From: Morinoia aosen
Taxonomy: Eukaryota > Arthropoda > Malacostraca > Amphipoda > Talitridae
Assembly (NCBI GenBank): GCA_030386875.1
Contig: CM059567.1
Location: 86,917,130-86,981,129 of the forward strand
Length of the DNA stretch: 64,000 nucleotides
Reading direction: 5' to 3'
Below, piece by piece: positions 24,072 to 32,971 of this stretch. A model generated the notes under the pieces. That model saw nothing but the letters and a program-made list of their open reading frames with translations. It had not been told where the DNA came from and searched no databases. Made by a program: the position numbers and the translations under genes. Numbering within the stretch: the first letter of the stretch is position 1; every line of letters starts with the position of its first letter.

Positions 24072-25531
24072 CTACCCGGTTGAGGCCTGAGGAGCGTCTC
24101 GATAAGCAAAAAGGAGTGAAGGCAGATACAGGTCCCAATCTCGCGGCTGTTCTACGGCTAACTTCCGCAACATGACTTTGAGCGTACCATTGAAGCGTTC
24201 GACTATGCCGTTCGATTGGGCATGGTATATTGGCGTCAATCGGTGCTGGATACCGACGAGTTTCAGGAAAGCTTCGAAGGTTGCAGCTGTGAACTGAGTG
24301 CCGTTGTCGCTTGTTAGCGTGTGAGGGAAACCAACTCTGCTGCAGATTTCGAGTAGCTCCTGGGCGACTGTTTCTGCATCTATATGTCTGAGCGGGGCTG
24401 CGTCTGCGTACCGAGTTGCTTGGTCCACCACGGTGAGAATGTATCGGTGGCCACGTGCCGAAGCTGGTTGTAATGGGCCTACCAAATCAACACTGAGCGC
24501 GGAGAATGGAGTGGTGATCGGTGGGGTTGAGATAGGTGCCTTTCTTGGTCGAGATGGAGCGTGCGTCTGGCAGGTATGGCAGGAGTGACAGTATTGGACC
24601 ACATCTTTTGCTAGGGACGGCCAATAAAAATCGCGTTCTAGTCGAGCCTGAGTCTTCTTTTGGGAATAATGGCCAGCAAGTGGATTGTCATGAGCCATTT
24701 CCAAGATTTGTGGGCGCACGCTTGCAGGTGCTACAAGTTGATGAGTTTCCTGACCGTCTCGTAACGTTTTCCGATGGAGAATGCCGTCATGGAGTTCAAA
24801 GGTAATGACTCTGCCATCCTTGTGCGTTTCTTCTTTGCCAGTGTCAACTTTCTTAAATAAAAGCTGCAATGTTTTGCACTCCCGCTGTAATTTCTTGAAG
24901 TCTTCTTTGTTGTGTTGCAATATATCGACAGTGCTTGGTGCGGCAGTGGGATCTTCGATCGCTTTTGCTGCTGCCCTTGTGATAACGTGAGAGACTTCTG
25001 CAGCAACTGGTTGCTCTTCATAGTCGGTCATCTGTTCTTCGAAGGAGGTGGTTCCGGGAACTCGGCCGAGAATGACATCGTGGGAGAGCTCTTCCATGGC
25101 TACGGCTGTCACCTCTCCGTGGTAATAGGGGCACACGAGAGAGACCCGGGCCAGAGGCGCTTCGAAAGAGTGATTGTTGGCCAGCCGTACGGTAATTTCC
25201 TTCTTCAAAATGGCGTCAGCTGGGACGAGAGCCTTCTTGACGAAGACCGCCGTTGCTCCTCCATCGAGTAGTACTTGAACGGGTTGTTGGTTCACGGTGC
25301 CAGAGCATGTTTTCAGCTGTCCCAATTCGATCAGCTTGTTCGAGGCGATGTGATTGCATGCGACTGGGGGAATATCGTCGTATTCATCTGCTTCTTCATG
25401 CGTTGCTAGATTGTTTACTCGAGCGGTAGTACTGGAGATAGGTGGGCTTGCATGGGCTGCTCCATTACTGTGACCATCACCTTGCCTCCTCTGCAATTGG
25501 CGGCACTCGTCACTGGAATGCGATTGGTTGG
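24072..25531 (-). pseudogene. pol: Element A Pol, first part: zinc-knuckle tail, protease and integrase core
   Basis: Numbered from the first Met at 25496, the protease site is LLDGGA (D78-A81), with Gly in place of the usual Thr or Ser after the catalytic Asp. Integrase follows directly: an HHCC zinc domain (H269, H276, C306, C309) and a complete D,D-35-E core (D337 in VDLVGP, D397 in SDNGTQF, E433 in NGIVERFNG). No reverse transcriptase lies between protease and integrase, which is the key oddity of this element. The frame ends at a premature TAG (24074-24072) just after AYRDAPQASTG; the same frame carries on into the GPY module and RT. The frame opens upstream into the Cys/His knuckle of Gag after a frameshift near 25521-25531. 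Confidence 0.8.
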
Positions 25532-26564
25532 GGCCGGGCCATGAAAAGTACAGTAAAATCCATTGTAAGGTCCTCGTTGTTCGCGCTGCGGAGTGTTGAC
25601 CGATCCTGAGCGGGTGGGACCACCACGTGTGTTAGAAGTTCTTGGCGGCGTTCCTCGAGAGTTGTTGCTGGAGTTGGGTGATCTTGCTGGAGTGCTCGGG
25701 GCTCGGACAGGAAATGTCGCGCGTCGCTCTGGTGCTCCTGATGCTTTGAGTGCTGGAGGGCCCGCATCCGTCGATGATGTCAGTGTGCGACCCTTACAAA
25801 GCTGATGGAGCGATGTATGAGGTCTTGCTTGTAAGAAGCTATCACCTTGCTCTCCTAGGCTTGCGACTGTGTTACCACCCCTGTCACGCAACTGAGTAGC
25901 GAGGAAGGGCGGCAAGCTTGAATAAGCTCGGTCAACAATTAGGAAGTCACGAAGAGTCTTGTAGTTGGCTTCGATGTTGCATCCTTTTAACCAAGCGTCA
26001 AAGGATTGTTCGAGTCGCCGTAGGTAACGTGACATATTGTCGCCTTCTTCTGGCTTCAATTCGTAGTAGTTTTGCCGGAGTAACTTTATGAGCATCTAGT
26101 AGGAGCAATTTAATTTCAGGAAGCTTGAAGCGATCTGCTGCGGGCAGGGTATCGATGAGTCAACGTTCCTTCGGTGTGATCAAATTATGGAGCATGACAA
26201 CAGCATCGACTTCAGTAAATCCCATCGCTGTGGTGTGAGTGCAGAAGCGTTGCAAGAATTCGTCCATCCTTTCTTTCGTGGGATCGAATGGAGCCGGTGG
26301 AGGTATCTTCACTCTAGCATTTTGGGGAGCGATTTGAGCATCGATTTGTCGGAGTCTGAGCTCGTGGTCTCGTTGTGCAGCTTCTCGTTCCGCTGCTCGT
26401 TCTGCGGCTTCTCGTTCCGCTGCTCGTTCTTCTCGTTCCGCTGCTCGTTCTGCGGCTTCTTCCAAATGCCTCAGGCGGCTGGTAAATTCTTCCCGGTACT
26501 CCGCATCGGTGGGAGTGAGGCCGAGGGCTTCGACGTATTCTCGAGCTTGAGCGACGAGGTTCAT
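25415..26564 (-). pseudogene. gag: Element A gag, broken
   Basis: The first piece (26564-26160) encodes 134 residues: an N-terminal segment, a strongly charged Glu/Arg/Ala coiled coil (about residues 33-78, AAEREERAAE-type heptads), and the start of a capsid-like domain (PFDPTKERMDEFLQRF). It stops at TGA 26162-26160. The capsid region resumes in another frame from about 26100 (second piece 26095-25415), with PPFLATQLRDR followed by a Ser/Pro/Arg-rich linker and YCTFHGPAPTN, the first half of a Cys/His knuckle. The second half of the knuckle (HSSDEC) lies in the frame of the protease-integrase piece, so a further frameshift falls inside the knuckle. Gag would form the particle that packages the RNA; this copy could not make it whole. 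Confidence 0.7.
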
Positions 26565-26647
26565 CTTGTTTAAGTGATGCGGTGTCCGCGTAGTTGATTA
26601 GAACCCAGAAATCAAAGGCAACGTTGGTAGTCGCGCAAAGCTTCTGG

Positions 26648-26665
26648 GTCCCTGTTCGGGCGCCA
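26648..26665 (-). other. Element A primer binding site (tRNA-Lys type)
   Basis: On the minus strand these 18 bases read TGGCGCCCGAACAGGGAC, complementary to the 3' end of the tRNA-Lys used as primer by several retroviruses. The site lies 5 bases inside the right LTR tip (26671), where minus-strand priming is expected, and so fixes the orientation of element A. Confidence 0.85.
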
Positions 26666-26670
26666 GAATA

Positions 26671-27244
26671 TGTCGATACCGTCGTGCGGTCGACGTGAGG
26701 GTTCGTGAAAAAGGGGCTGTCTTCTGTACAGCTACCTTTTCCGGGGCGCTAGCTTTTCTTCGCAGCTGCCCTTCCTGAGGTTCGTGTGGGTACCGCCTAC
26801 GCCGTAATCAGTCCGCTAGGGCAACAGAAGTAAATTCTGTTAGTACCGAACTACAGCGGTACCGTTGTGCGTGGGGGGTGAGGTTAGTGTGGTTACCACC
26901 TATGTCGTATTCAGTCCGCTAGGGCAACAGAAGTGAATTCTGTTATGTGCCGAACTACGGTGGTACCGCTAGGGTGAGGTGTGTGTGTGGGTACCACCTA
27001 CGCGGTAATAAATCCGCTAGGGTATCAGAAGTGAATTCTGTTAGTGCCGAACTGCGACAGCGTCTTCTTACCGACAAACTATGCGAAATAGTTCATCCTT
27101 CCGAGGTGGCTCCTTAAACCCCTTATTAGGCGAAGTGTCGTATAAGACTGAAGCCTGTGTCAACAAGGAGAAAGGAAACTCTTTTTACCTTAGGGTGTGA
27201 CTTGTTTAATGCTGAATCTCTTTGAAGTCCCTATCACATACACT
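26671..27244 (-). repeat. Element A 5' LTR, proximal part (split by element B)
   Basis: Starts TGTCGATACC like the left LTR and carries the same kind of tandem hairpin units (about 26776-27060), with base changes and length differences from the left copy. It is cut at CACT (27241-27244) by element B and continues at 32642-32966. Confidence 0.85.
27241..27244. other. Left target duplication of element B (CACT)
   Basis: CACT precedes the TG tip of element B and recurs at 32642-32645 after its CA tip. The intact left LTR of A has CACT only once at the matching place. Confidence 0.8.
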
Positions 27245-27933
27245 TGTGGTGGTATGAACACACACCACCACAACCTTCGCACGCTTCATGGTTGGAGATG
27301 AGACCACACGCAACTCCAGTGTTTGAGGCAAATACACCGCGCGGTCCGACGTGAAAGTAAACAGGCGTTCCCGCCAATCAGAGACCCGGACGGGTCGAGT
27401 CAACCTCCAGCGAGGCCTATATAAACAGCCGCGCAGCCAGCGGAGCTTAGTACACTCTCAGCGTCCCTGATATTCACACTAAGCCTCGACGCTCCGCCAG
27501 CACCTCACCCGTCGGCTTCACCGCCTCCTCGACAGCCAGCCGCCACGTCTTGTTGCTTGCTAGACGCACCAGTTCCCCGCTACCGCCTCTGGTACTCCTT
27601 GGTCGGAGACCCTCGGACAGCAGCAGCCTCACCGGTCTGCTCTCGCCCCTCAACCACGCAGCGACCACCGTCTCCCCGACAACCGTCGGTCCGCCAAGAC
27701 GCCATCTGTCACGGCATTACTCGACTGTAATATTCCATTGTGCCATTATTGTCGGCGATCTTCATAATAATACGGCGTTTATTCCAGTTGTGTTTTCCTC
27801 ACCTTGCCGGTTCGTTTGCACCTCAGGCACTCACTTCGGGCAAAGATATTTCACAAGTCTATCGATATTCACCAGTCAATAGATATTCACAAGTCTGCCC
27901 GGAGTGTAAAGCAGCCTGAGGGAGAACACCACA
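27245..27933 (+). repeat. Element B 5' LTR
   Basis: 689 bp, TG...CA tips. U3 has a CCAAT box near 27375 and a TATATAAA box at 27418-27425; the transcription start is expected at about 27449. The remaining GC-rich sequence to 27933 would be R-U5. Short frames inside it are incidental and identical in the other LTR. Confidence 0.92.
27418..27451 (+). promoter_or_regulatory. Element B core promoter: TATA box and initiator
   Basis: TATATAAA (27418-27425) lies 31 bases upstream of the A (27449) in TTAGT (27447-27451). In the 3' LTR the same place reads TCAGT (32155-32159), the arthropod initiator consensus. The spacing is the standard TATA-to-start distance. The single difference between the two LTRs thus lies at the base before the presumed start. 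Confidence 0.65.
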
Positions 27934-27934
27934 C

Positions 27935-27951
27935 TGGTGACCCCAGAGTGA
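27935..27951 (+). other. Element B primer binding site (tRNA-Trp-like)
   Basis: TGGTGACCCC begins one base after the 5' LTR and the next bases (AGAGTGA) partly match the remainder of a tRNA-Trp site. The first ten bases fit exactly; the assignment to tRNA-Trp is by comparison with what is known of CsRn1-type elements. Confidence 0.55.
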
Positions 27952-27966
27952 CCGGCAGGTGGAAGC

Positions 27967-28785
27967 ATGGCTGGGAGAGATGTCCGGTTACCCGCCTTCA
28001 GTGGTGACATCAAGGGATGGCTCCTTCACTGCGATGTTTTTCTCGCACAAATCCCGAACCTGGACGACGCTTCGAAGTTCGGGGCGCTCCTAGGAGGACT
28101 ACCCACGCACATTGTATCCGGAGTACAAGAGATACTACTGAACCCCCCGGCAAACGGTAAATACGACGCATTAAAGGCGGCGTTGACGCAACGTTTCGTG
28201 CGTCACGACGAAGAAGCAAACTACAACGCCATCGTTAAAATAACGCTGGGAGACAATACGCCTTCAGAGTTGCTCCTGGAAATGACGCGTCTCAACAACT
28301 GTAGACAAGCTCCGCTACCCCCGTCAGTCATCCGCTCGATGCACCTTTCAAAATTGCCAGTGGAAGCACAGCCACTGATTGAAGCTTTAGGAAGAGGAAA
28401 AACGGACGAAGAGTACAAGGAGATTGCCGATCAAGTCACAGCAAGGCAATCCGCGTGTCGGTCCTCAACTGCCGAGCCCCTCACCGTTAACGCTGTCAAG
28501 CCATCACCGTCTCCGACAGTGTCAAGAGCCGAATTCGACGCAGCTATGAAGGAGATAGCAGAACTCAAAGAAATGTTAGGAAAGGCGTTACGCCCGCAAG
28601 AAAATGTCCAACAAGCAGACAATTGGCGGAATCAAGCCCCGGCACCCAGAAACGTCCAAAACGCTAACAAAGGAAGCAGGCTCGAACAAGTTTACTGCTA
28701 ATACCACCGTACCTTTGGCGATCGTGCAAGAAATTGCACGCAACCGTGCAGCTTTGCGGGAAACGACGGCCGCGGAGGATGGTAA
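27967..28785 (+). pseudogene. gag: Element B gag, interrupted by a stop inside the zinc motif
   Basis: The start ATG is 33 bases after the LTR. The first 244 codons are open: an N-terminal capsid-type region (RLPAFSGDIKGWLLHCDVF at residues 7-25), a helical middle, and a basic Pro/Asn-rich tail. A TAA at 28699-28701 directly follows the first Cys of the Cys-His-Cys-Cys motif; after it the same frame continues with [16 protein letters not shown] and reaches a second stop at 28783-28785. Since the rest of the motif is intact in frame, the TAA looks like a recent point mutation rather than the true end. A GGGAAAC heptamer at 28758-28764, in phase, would allow a -1 shift into pol. Gag would build the particle and bind the RNA. 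Confidence 0.8.
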
Positions 28786-30002
28786 GCGCCCCATCTTTCG
28801 CGCAGGCAAGAGCAGGCGAGCTGTTGTACGTTAAAGACGCGAACAACGTCCGATATCTGGTCGATACTGGCTCGGCGGTCAGTCTAATCCCGCCCGACGG
28901 AAAATGTTCGACCAGACTTCCGTCCTACGATCTGCTAGCAGCCAACAATACTCCAATAGCTTCGTACGGGACGGCAGGAAGAAACATTCAGCTCGCCCCT
29001 CAATTGTTCGTGAGATGGGATTTTGTGGTGGCCGATGTCGGTCAACCAATCATAGGCATTGATTTCCTACACGCGAACAAAATCAACGTCGACACAGCAA
29101 ATGCAAGATTGTACATCCAAACTACACAAACAGAAATTCCTTGTGAGCGAGCAAACTTGAGTAGCGCAAAAATTCACAGGATCGATCATCAAGCATCGCC
29201 GGAGTTCAACGACCTTTTTAAGGAGTTCCCAGAGATACTGGCTTCCCGCGAACGCACTCCTCAGCCAAGAAGAAAAGATGTACAGCATCACATCGAAACG
29301 GTCGGCCCCCCGGTGTACGCGAGACCGAGGAGACTCTCTCCAGAAAAACTCGAAGCAGCACGGGACGAGTTCAAGAAGATGTTAGATCAAGGCATCATCA
29401 GACCATCAAAAAGCGCCTGGGCGTCTCCTATGCATATGGTCCCTAAGTCGTCCGACCCCGGGGCTTGGAGAATCTGCGGGGACTACAGGCGACTAAACGC
29501 AGTTACGAAGCCCGATCGTTACCCCATTCCACACAGCCAAGACTTCCACTACAAGCTGCACAAGAAGACAATTTTCTCAAAAATCGACCTCGTAAAGGCC
29601 TATCACCAGATACCGGTGAAAGCTGAAGACATCCAGAAAACGGCCATCACCACACCGTTCGGCTTGTACGAGTACACTGTAATGTCTTTCGGACTCCGGA
29701 ATGCTGCTCAAACGTTCCAGCGCTACATCGATGCGATCACCAGAGACATGGATTTTGTCACGGCGTATATAGATGACGTGCTGATAGCATCTTCGTCCGC
29801 CAAGGAGCATAAAGATCACTTAGGGCAACTGTTCCGTCGTCTGCGAGAAGAGGGACTACAAGTGCACCCAGCAAAATGCATTTTTGGAGTGCCCGAACTA
29901 GACTTCCTCGGGCATAGAGTGTCTGCTCGGGGGATCTCGCCACTTCCACAGAAAATAGAAGCCATCTGCAACTTCCCACGACCATCGACGATAAAAAACT
30001 AA
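28734..30002 (+). CDS. pol: Element B Pol, part 1: protease and reverse transcriptase
   Basis: An open frame of 422 codons in the -1 frame relative to gag; the Met at 28734 is not a true start because pol should be entered at the shift site (28758-28764). The aspartic protease site is [13 protein letters not shown] (D44-T45-G46). Reverse transcriptase covers about residues 150-420, with [65 protein letters not shown] and catalytic YIDD at 345-348. The frame ends at TAA 30000-30002 in the thumb, where a six-A run (29993-29998) throws translation out of the frame that carries the rest of the domain. Confidence 0.88.
   Translation: MHATVQLCGKRRPRRMVSAPSFAQARAGELLYVKDANNVRYLVDTGSAVSLIPPDGKCSTRLPSYDLLAANNTPIASYGTAGRNIQLAPQLFVRWDFVVADVGQPIIGIDFLHANKINVDTANARLYIQTTQTEIPCERANLSSAKIHRIDHQASPEFNDLFKEFPEILASRERTPQPRRKDVQHHIETVGPPVYARPRRLSPEKLEAARDEFKKMLDQGIIRPSKSAWASPMHMVPKSSDPGAWRICGDYRRLNAVTKPDRYPIPHSQDFHYKLHKKTIFSKIDLVKAYHQIPVKAEDIQKTAITTPFGLYEYTVMSFGLRNAAQTFQRYIDAITRDMDFVTAYIDDVLIASSSAKEHKDHLGQLFRRLREEGLQVHPAKCIFGVPELDFLGHRVSARGISPLPQKIEAICNFPRPSTIKN
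28758..28764 (+). promoter_or_regulatory. Candidate -1 ribosomal frameshift site GGGAAAC (gag to pol)
   Basis: G-GGA-AAC matches the X-XXY-YYZ rule in the gag frame (codons GGA 28759-28761 and AAC 28762-28764), lies 18 bases before the gag stop (28783-28785), and a -1 slip puts the ribosome in the frame that reads the protease and RT. GC-rich sequence follows, but I did not establish a specific pseudoknot. Confidence 0.6.
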
Positions 30003-30571
30003 GACAGTTTCTGGGAATCGTCAATTACTATCATCGATTTCTCCCAGCTGCGGCAGAAAAAATGCAATCTCTCACCGAACTAACGAAAGGCTACTCACAG
30101 AACTCAAAGAAAATCATAAATTGGATCCCGGAACAAGACGCAGCTTTTGTGAGATTGAAGAACGAGATTTCCCAGCTCACCATGTTAGCGCACCCTGCTC
30201 CAGAAGGCAAGACAATCCTAGTTACGGACGCCTCTGCCACCGCGGTGGGGGCCGTATTGCAACAGGAAATCGAAGGAGAGCAACTACCAGTAGCCTTCTT
30301 TTCAAAGAAGTTGGACGACACGCAACGCAAATACAGCACCTACGACCGGGAGTTAATGGCCATCTTCTTAGCAGTCCAACACTTTGAACATTTCTTGGAG
30401 GGCCGGAGTTTTGAGATCAAAACGGATCACCGACCACTCTGCGTCGCTCTTCACAAATCTACGGAGGGCAGCAATCCACGCGTGGCCAGGCAACTGTCAT
30501 ATCTCTCGCAGTTCGACTGTGAGATCAACCACATCAGCGGCACCACCAACACTGTAGCAGACGCGCTATAG
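30003..30571 (+). pseudogene. pol: Element B Pol, part 2: end of RT and RNase H
   Basis: After the frameshift the frame reads [18 protein letters not shown], the conserved RT-connection segment, then RNase H with LVTDASATAVGAVLQQ, the E of YDRELMAIFLAVQHF and the D of KTDHRPLCVAL. It ends at TAG 30569-30571, at the place where Ty3/Gypsy RNase H domains end in DALSR; the frame goes on immediately after the TAG with Arg-Met and into integrase. All catalytic acids that I can identify are present, so only the single stop and the upstream frameshift break this part. Confidence 0.82.
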
Positions 30572-31930
30572 CGTATGGTGTCAGCAATCCTGCCAAAAGA
30601 ACCTTCAATCGACTACGAGGAAATAATGAAGGAACAGAATGAAGATCCAGAATTAGAAGAGCTCCTGAATCCAGCGTCGATGAGTGCTCTGAAGATACGA
30701 CCTATCAATACACACGGCGACAAAATATCCCTGTGGTGCGACGTGTCCACCGGCCAGGAGAGGCCGTACATCCCCAAGAGTTGCCGAAAAACAATATTCA
30801 CGCATTTTCACGGAGCCAGTCACCCCGGAATTCAAGCTACGCGAGATCTCCTGAGACAACGAGTAATCTGGCCCGGCCTCAACAAAGATATCGGCAAGTG
30901 GACACGAGAATGTATTCCGTGCCAATCGAGCAAGATTACGAAGCACGTCAAGAGCCCACTTGGAAGAATACCAGTTCCAAACGAACGATTCCAAACCATA
31001 CACGTGGACATCGTCGGACCGCTGCTCGTATCGCAGAATTACCGGTACCTTCTTACGTGCATCGATCGTTTCACAAGATGGTGCACGGCTATACCAATGA
31101 TGGATTGTACGGCAGAAACGTCTGCCCGCGCCTTTCTCCAGGGTTGGGTGTCTTCGTTTGGAGTTCCGACTACGATCATCACGGACCAAGGAGTACAGTT
31201 CGAATCAACTCTGTGGAGGAACCTCCTAGCAGCTTTGGGCACAAAGCGACACCGGACTACAGCCTACCATCCACAAAGCAATGGCTTGGTGGAAAGACTA
31301 CATCGACGATTGAAAGAAGCCCTGAAAGCTACTGTGACCGACGCGAACTGGGTGGACGCTTTGCCCCTCATACTTCTTAACATCAGAGCCACACCACACT
31401 CAGACGCCAATGTTTCGCCGGCAGAAATGGTGTACGGGCAGACGTTACGCCTCACCGGAGAACTACCTGCAAGGAAGAACGAAACTCTCCCAGCGGGAGA
31501 ATTCCTGCAAAGGCTACAAGAAACAATGACACGATTACAGCCAGTACTCCCAAGGCAGCAGGGGCCTACAGACATCAATGTCCCAAACGCCCTGCTAACG
31601 GCAACCAACGTTTTCGTTAAACATGGAGGGGTCAGAAAATCATTGCGGAGACCGTACGATGGCCCTTTTCGCGTTCTAGAAAGGACCCCGAAGTACTTCA
31701 CCTTAGACATACGAGGGAACCCTACCAATATAACGATTGACAGGGTGAAAGCAGCGCACCTACCCGACAGCAGCGAAACAGAAACAGAGCACGTGGAACC
31801 AACAAGCGCAAAAGTACACGATGTCTACGAAGGAGTTCCCTTCCCCCAGGCAGTGGTGGCTCCTGAACAAGGAATCGTAACTAAATACGGAAGAAGAATC
31901 AAACCTCCACAGAGATACTCGGAAACTTAA
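30572..31930 (+). CDS. pol: Element B Pol, part 3: integrase
   Basis: Numbered from Met 30575 (451 residues). Zinc domain HHCC: H79, H83, C113, C116. Catalytic core D,D-35-E complete: D145 in VDIVGP, D204 in ITDQGVQFES, E240 in NGLVERLHRR. The C-terminus has a GPY/F-like module (YDGPFRVLERTPKYFTLDI, about residues 366-384) and then an acidic, Glu/Thr-rich tail. It would insert the DNA copy into the host chromosome. The natural stop TAA at 31928-31930 lies 22 bases before the 3' LTR. The Met is not a true start; the frame is continuous with RNase H across one TAG codon. No chromodomain is seen. Confidence 0.88.
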   Translation, partial: RMVSAILPKEPSIDYEEIMKEQNEDPELEELLNPASMSALKIRPINTHGDKISLWCDVSTGQERPYIPKSCRKTIFTHFHGASHPGIQATRDLLRQRVIWPGLNKDIGKWTRECIPCQSSKITKHVKSPLGRIPVPNERFQTIHVDIVGPLLVSQNYRYLLTCIDRFTRWCTAIPMMDCTAETSARAFLQGWVSSFGVPTTIITDQGVQFESTLWRNLLAALGTKRHRTTAYHPQSNGLVERLHRRLKEALKATVTDANWVDALPLILLNIRATPHSDANVSPAEMVYGQTLRLTGELPARKNETLPAGEFLQRLQETMTRLQPVLPRQQGPTDINVPNALLTATNVFVKHGGVRKSLRRPYDGPFRVLERTPKYFTLDIRGNPTNITIDRVKAAHLPDSSETETEHVEPTSAKVHDVYEGVPFPQAVVAPEQGIVTKYGRRIKPPQRYSET

Positions 31931-31952
31931 AAAAAAAACAACGGGGGGCACC
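31931..31952 (+). other. Element B polypurine tract
   Basis: An A-run and ACGGGGGGCACC directly precede the TG of the 3' LTR, in the place where plus-strand DNA priming occurs. Confidence 0.7.
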
Positions 31953-32641
31953 TGTGGTGGTATGAACACACACCACCACAACCTTCGCACGCTTCATGGT
32001 TGGAGATGAGACCACACGCAACTCCAGTGTTTGAGGCAAATACACCGCGCGGTCCGACGTGAAAGTAAACAGGCGTTCCCGCCAATCAGAGACCCGGACG
32101 GGTCGAGTCAACCTCCAGCGAGGCCTATATAAACAGCCGCGCAGCCAGCGGAGCTCAGTACACTCTCAGCGTCCCTGATATTCACACTAAGCCTCGACGC
32201 TCCGCCAGCACCTCACCCGTCGGCTTCACCGCCTCCTCGACAGCCAGCCGCCACGTCTTGTTGCTTGCTAGACGCACCAGTTCCCCGCTACCGCCTCTGG
32301 TACTCCTTGGTCGGAGACCCTCGGACAGCAGCAGCCTCACCGGTCTGCTCTCGCCCCTCAACCACGCAGCGACCACCGTCTCCCCGACAACCGTCGGTCC
32401 GCCAAGACGCCATCTGTCACGGCATTACTCGACTGTAATATTCCATTGTGCCATTATTGTCGGCGATCTTCATAATAATACGGCGTTTATTCCAGTTGTG
32501 TTTTCCTCACCTTGCCGGTTCGTTTGCACCTCAGGCACTCACTTCGGGCAAAGATATTTCACAAGTCTATCGATATTCACCAGTCAATAGATATTCACAA
32601 GTCTGCCCGGAGTGTAAAGCAGCCTGAGGGAGAACACCACA
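31953..32641 (+). repeat. Element B 3' LTR
   Basis: 689 bp, the same length as the 5' LTR, with one difference by eye: C at 32156, giving the initiator TCAGT at 32155-32159 where the 5' LTR has TTAGT. TATA box at 32126-32133. Confidence 0.92.
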
Positions 32642-32966
32642 CACTGATATATTTTAACAAAGACAGTGATTTATTTTCTATTGCAAAAATAGTGCGTACA
32701 GACGTGAGCTACTGCATAACAGGGTACAACACTCAAAATTGCATTTAAAATATTAGTCGTATTTAGCAAGATAACACAAGAAACATTGGAATATCGACAT
32801 GTAATACAAATGATATTTAATGGCTAACTAAAGTAAATGCACAAACGCAACATCAGCGCGGGGAAATAGATAAGTCGGCGTTCAGAGAGCTGGACACATG
32901 AAGAAAATACTTAAGATTATGGGTAACTAACACAAAAAGGCTCGACAACCCCTGTGCGGCCTGACA
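32642..32966 (-). repeat. Element A 5' LTR, distal part
   Basis: Matches 21747-22075 of the left LTR with a few changes (for example GTGCGTACAG here and GTGCGAACAG there; TAGCAAGAT here and TAGCTAGAT there) and ends GGCCTGACA followed by the target duplication ACGCA (32967-32971). This joins across element B to 26671-27244. Confidence 0.88.
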
Positions 32967-32971
32967 ACGCA

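Larger units (their letters stand above)
27245..32641 (+). mobile_element. Element B: CsRn1-type Ty3/Gypsy retrotransposon, young insertion
   Basis: A plus-strand element of 5397 bp with two 689-bp LTRs (TGTGGTGG...CACCACA) and a CACT target duplication, inserted in an LTR of element A. Order: LTR, primer site similar to the tRNA-Trp type, gag with a Cys-His-Cys-Cys motif, protease, RT, RNase H, integrase, purine tract, LTR. The Trp-type primer site and CHCC Gag motif are characters of the CsRn1 clade. Comparing the LTRs base by base I find one difference (27448 T, 32156 C), so insertion is recent. Nevertheless the coding part has two in-frame stops (28699, 30569) and one frameshift (about 29993-29999). 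There is no envelope frame. Confidence 0.9.
21197..32966 (-). mobile_element. Element A: Ty3/Gypsy retrotransposon of Gmr1-type order (interrupted)
   Basis: A minus-strand LTR retrotransposon bounded by TGTCGATACC...GGCCTGACA LTRs and an ACGCA target duplication. Its transcript would run from the right LTR to the left one: primer binding site at 26648-26665, gag, protease, integrase, reverse transcriptase, RNase H. Integrase before reverse transcriptase is the Ty1/copia order, known within Ty3/Gypsy for the Gmr1 group. The right LTR is split by element B (27245-32641). At least two frameshifts and two in-frame stops make it a dead copy, but the 641-codon RT-RNase H frame is open. The two LTRs show about six or seven differences over the 325 bp I compared, so A is older than B. 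No env-like frame follows RNase H. Confidence 0.85.

Noticed and set aside
27550..27882. A 110-codon frame inside each LTR of element B (also 32258-32590)
   Set aside because: It is identical in both LTRs only because the LTRs are nearly identical; it lies in R-U5 and has no domain.
30733..31380. A 215-codon frame overlapping the integrase
   Set aside because: It is a shadow of the integrase frame in another register; the integrase frame carries all catalytic motifs.
21192..32971. The possibility that element A is an endogenous retrovirus
   Set aside because: No envelope-like frame lies between RNase H and the 3' LTR; the RNase H stop is 22 bases from the LTR.
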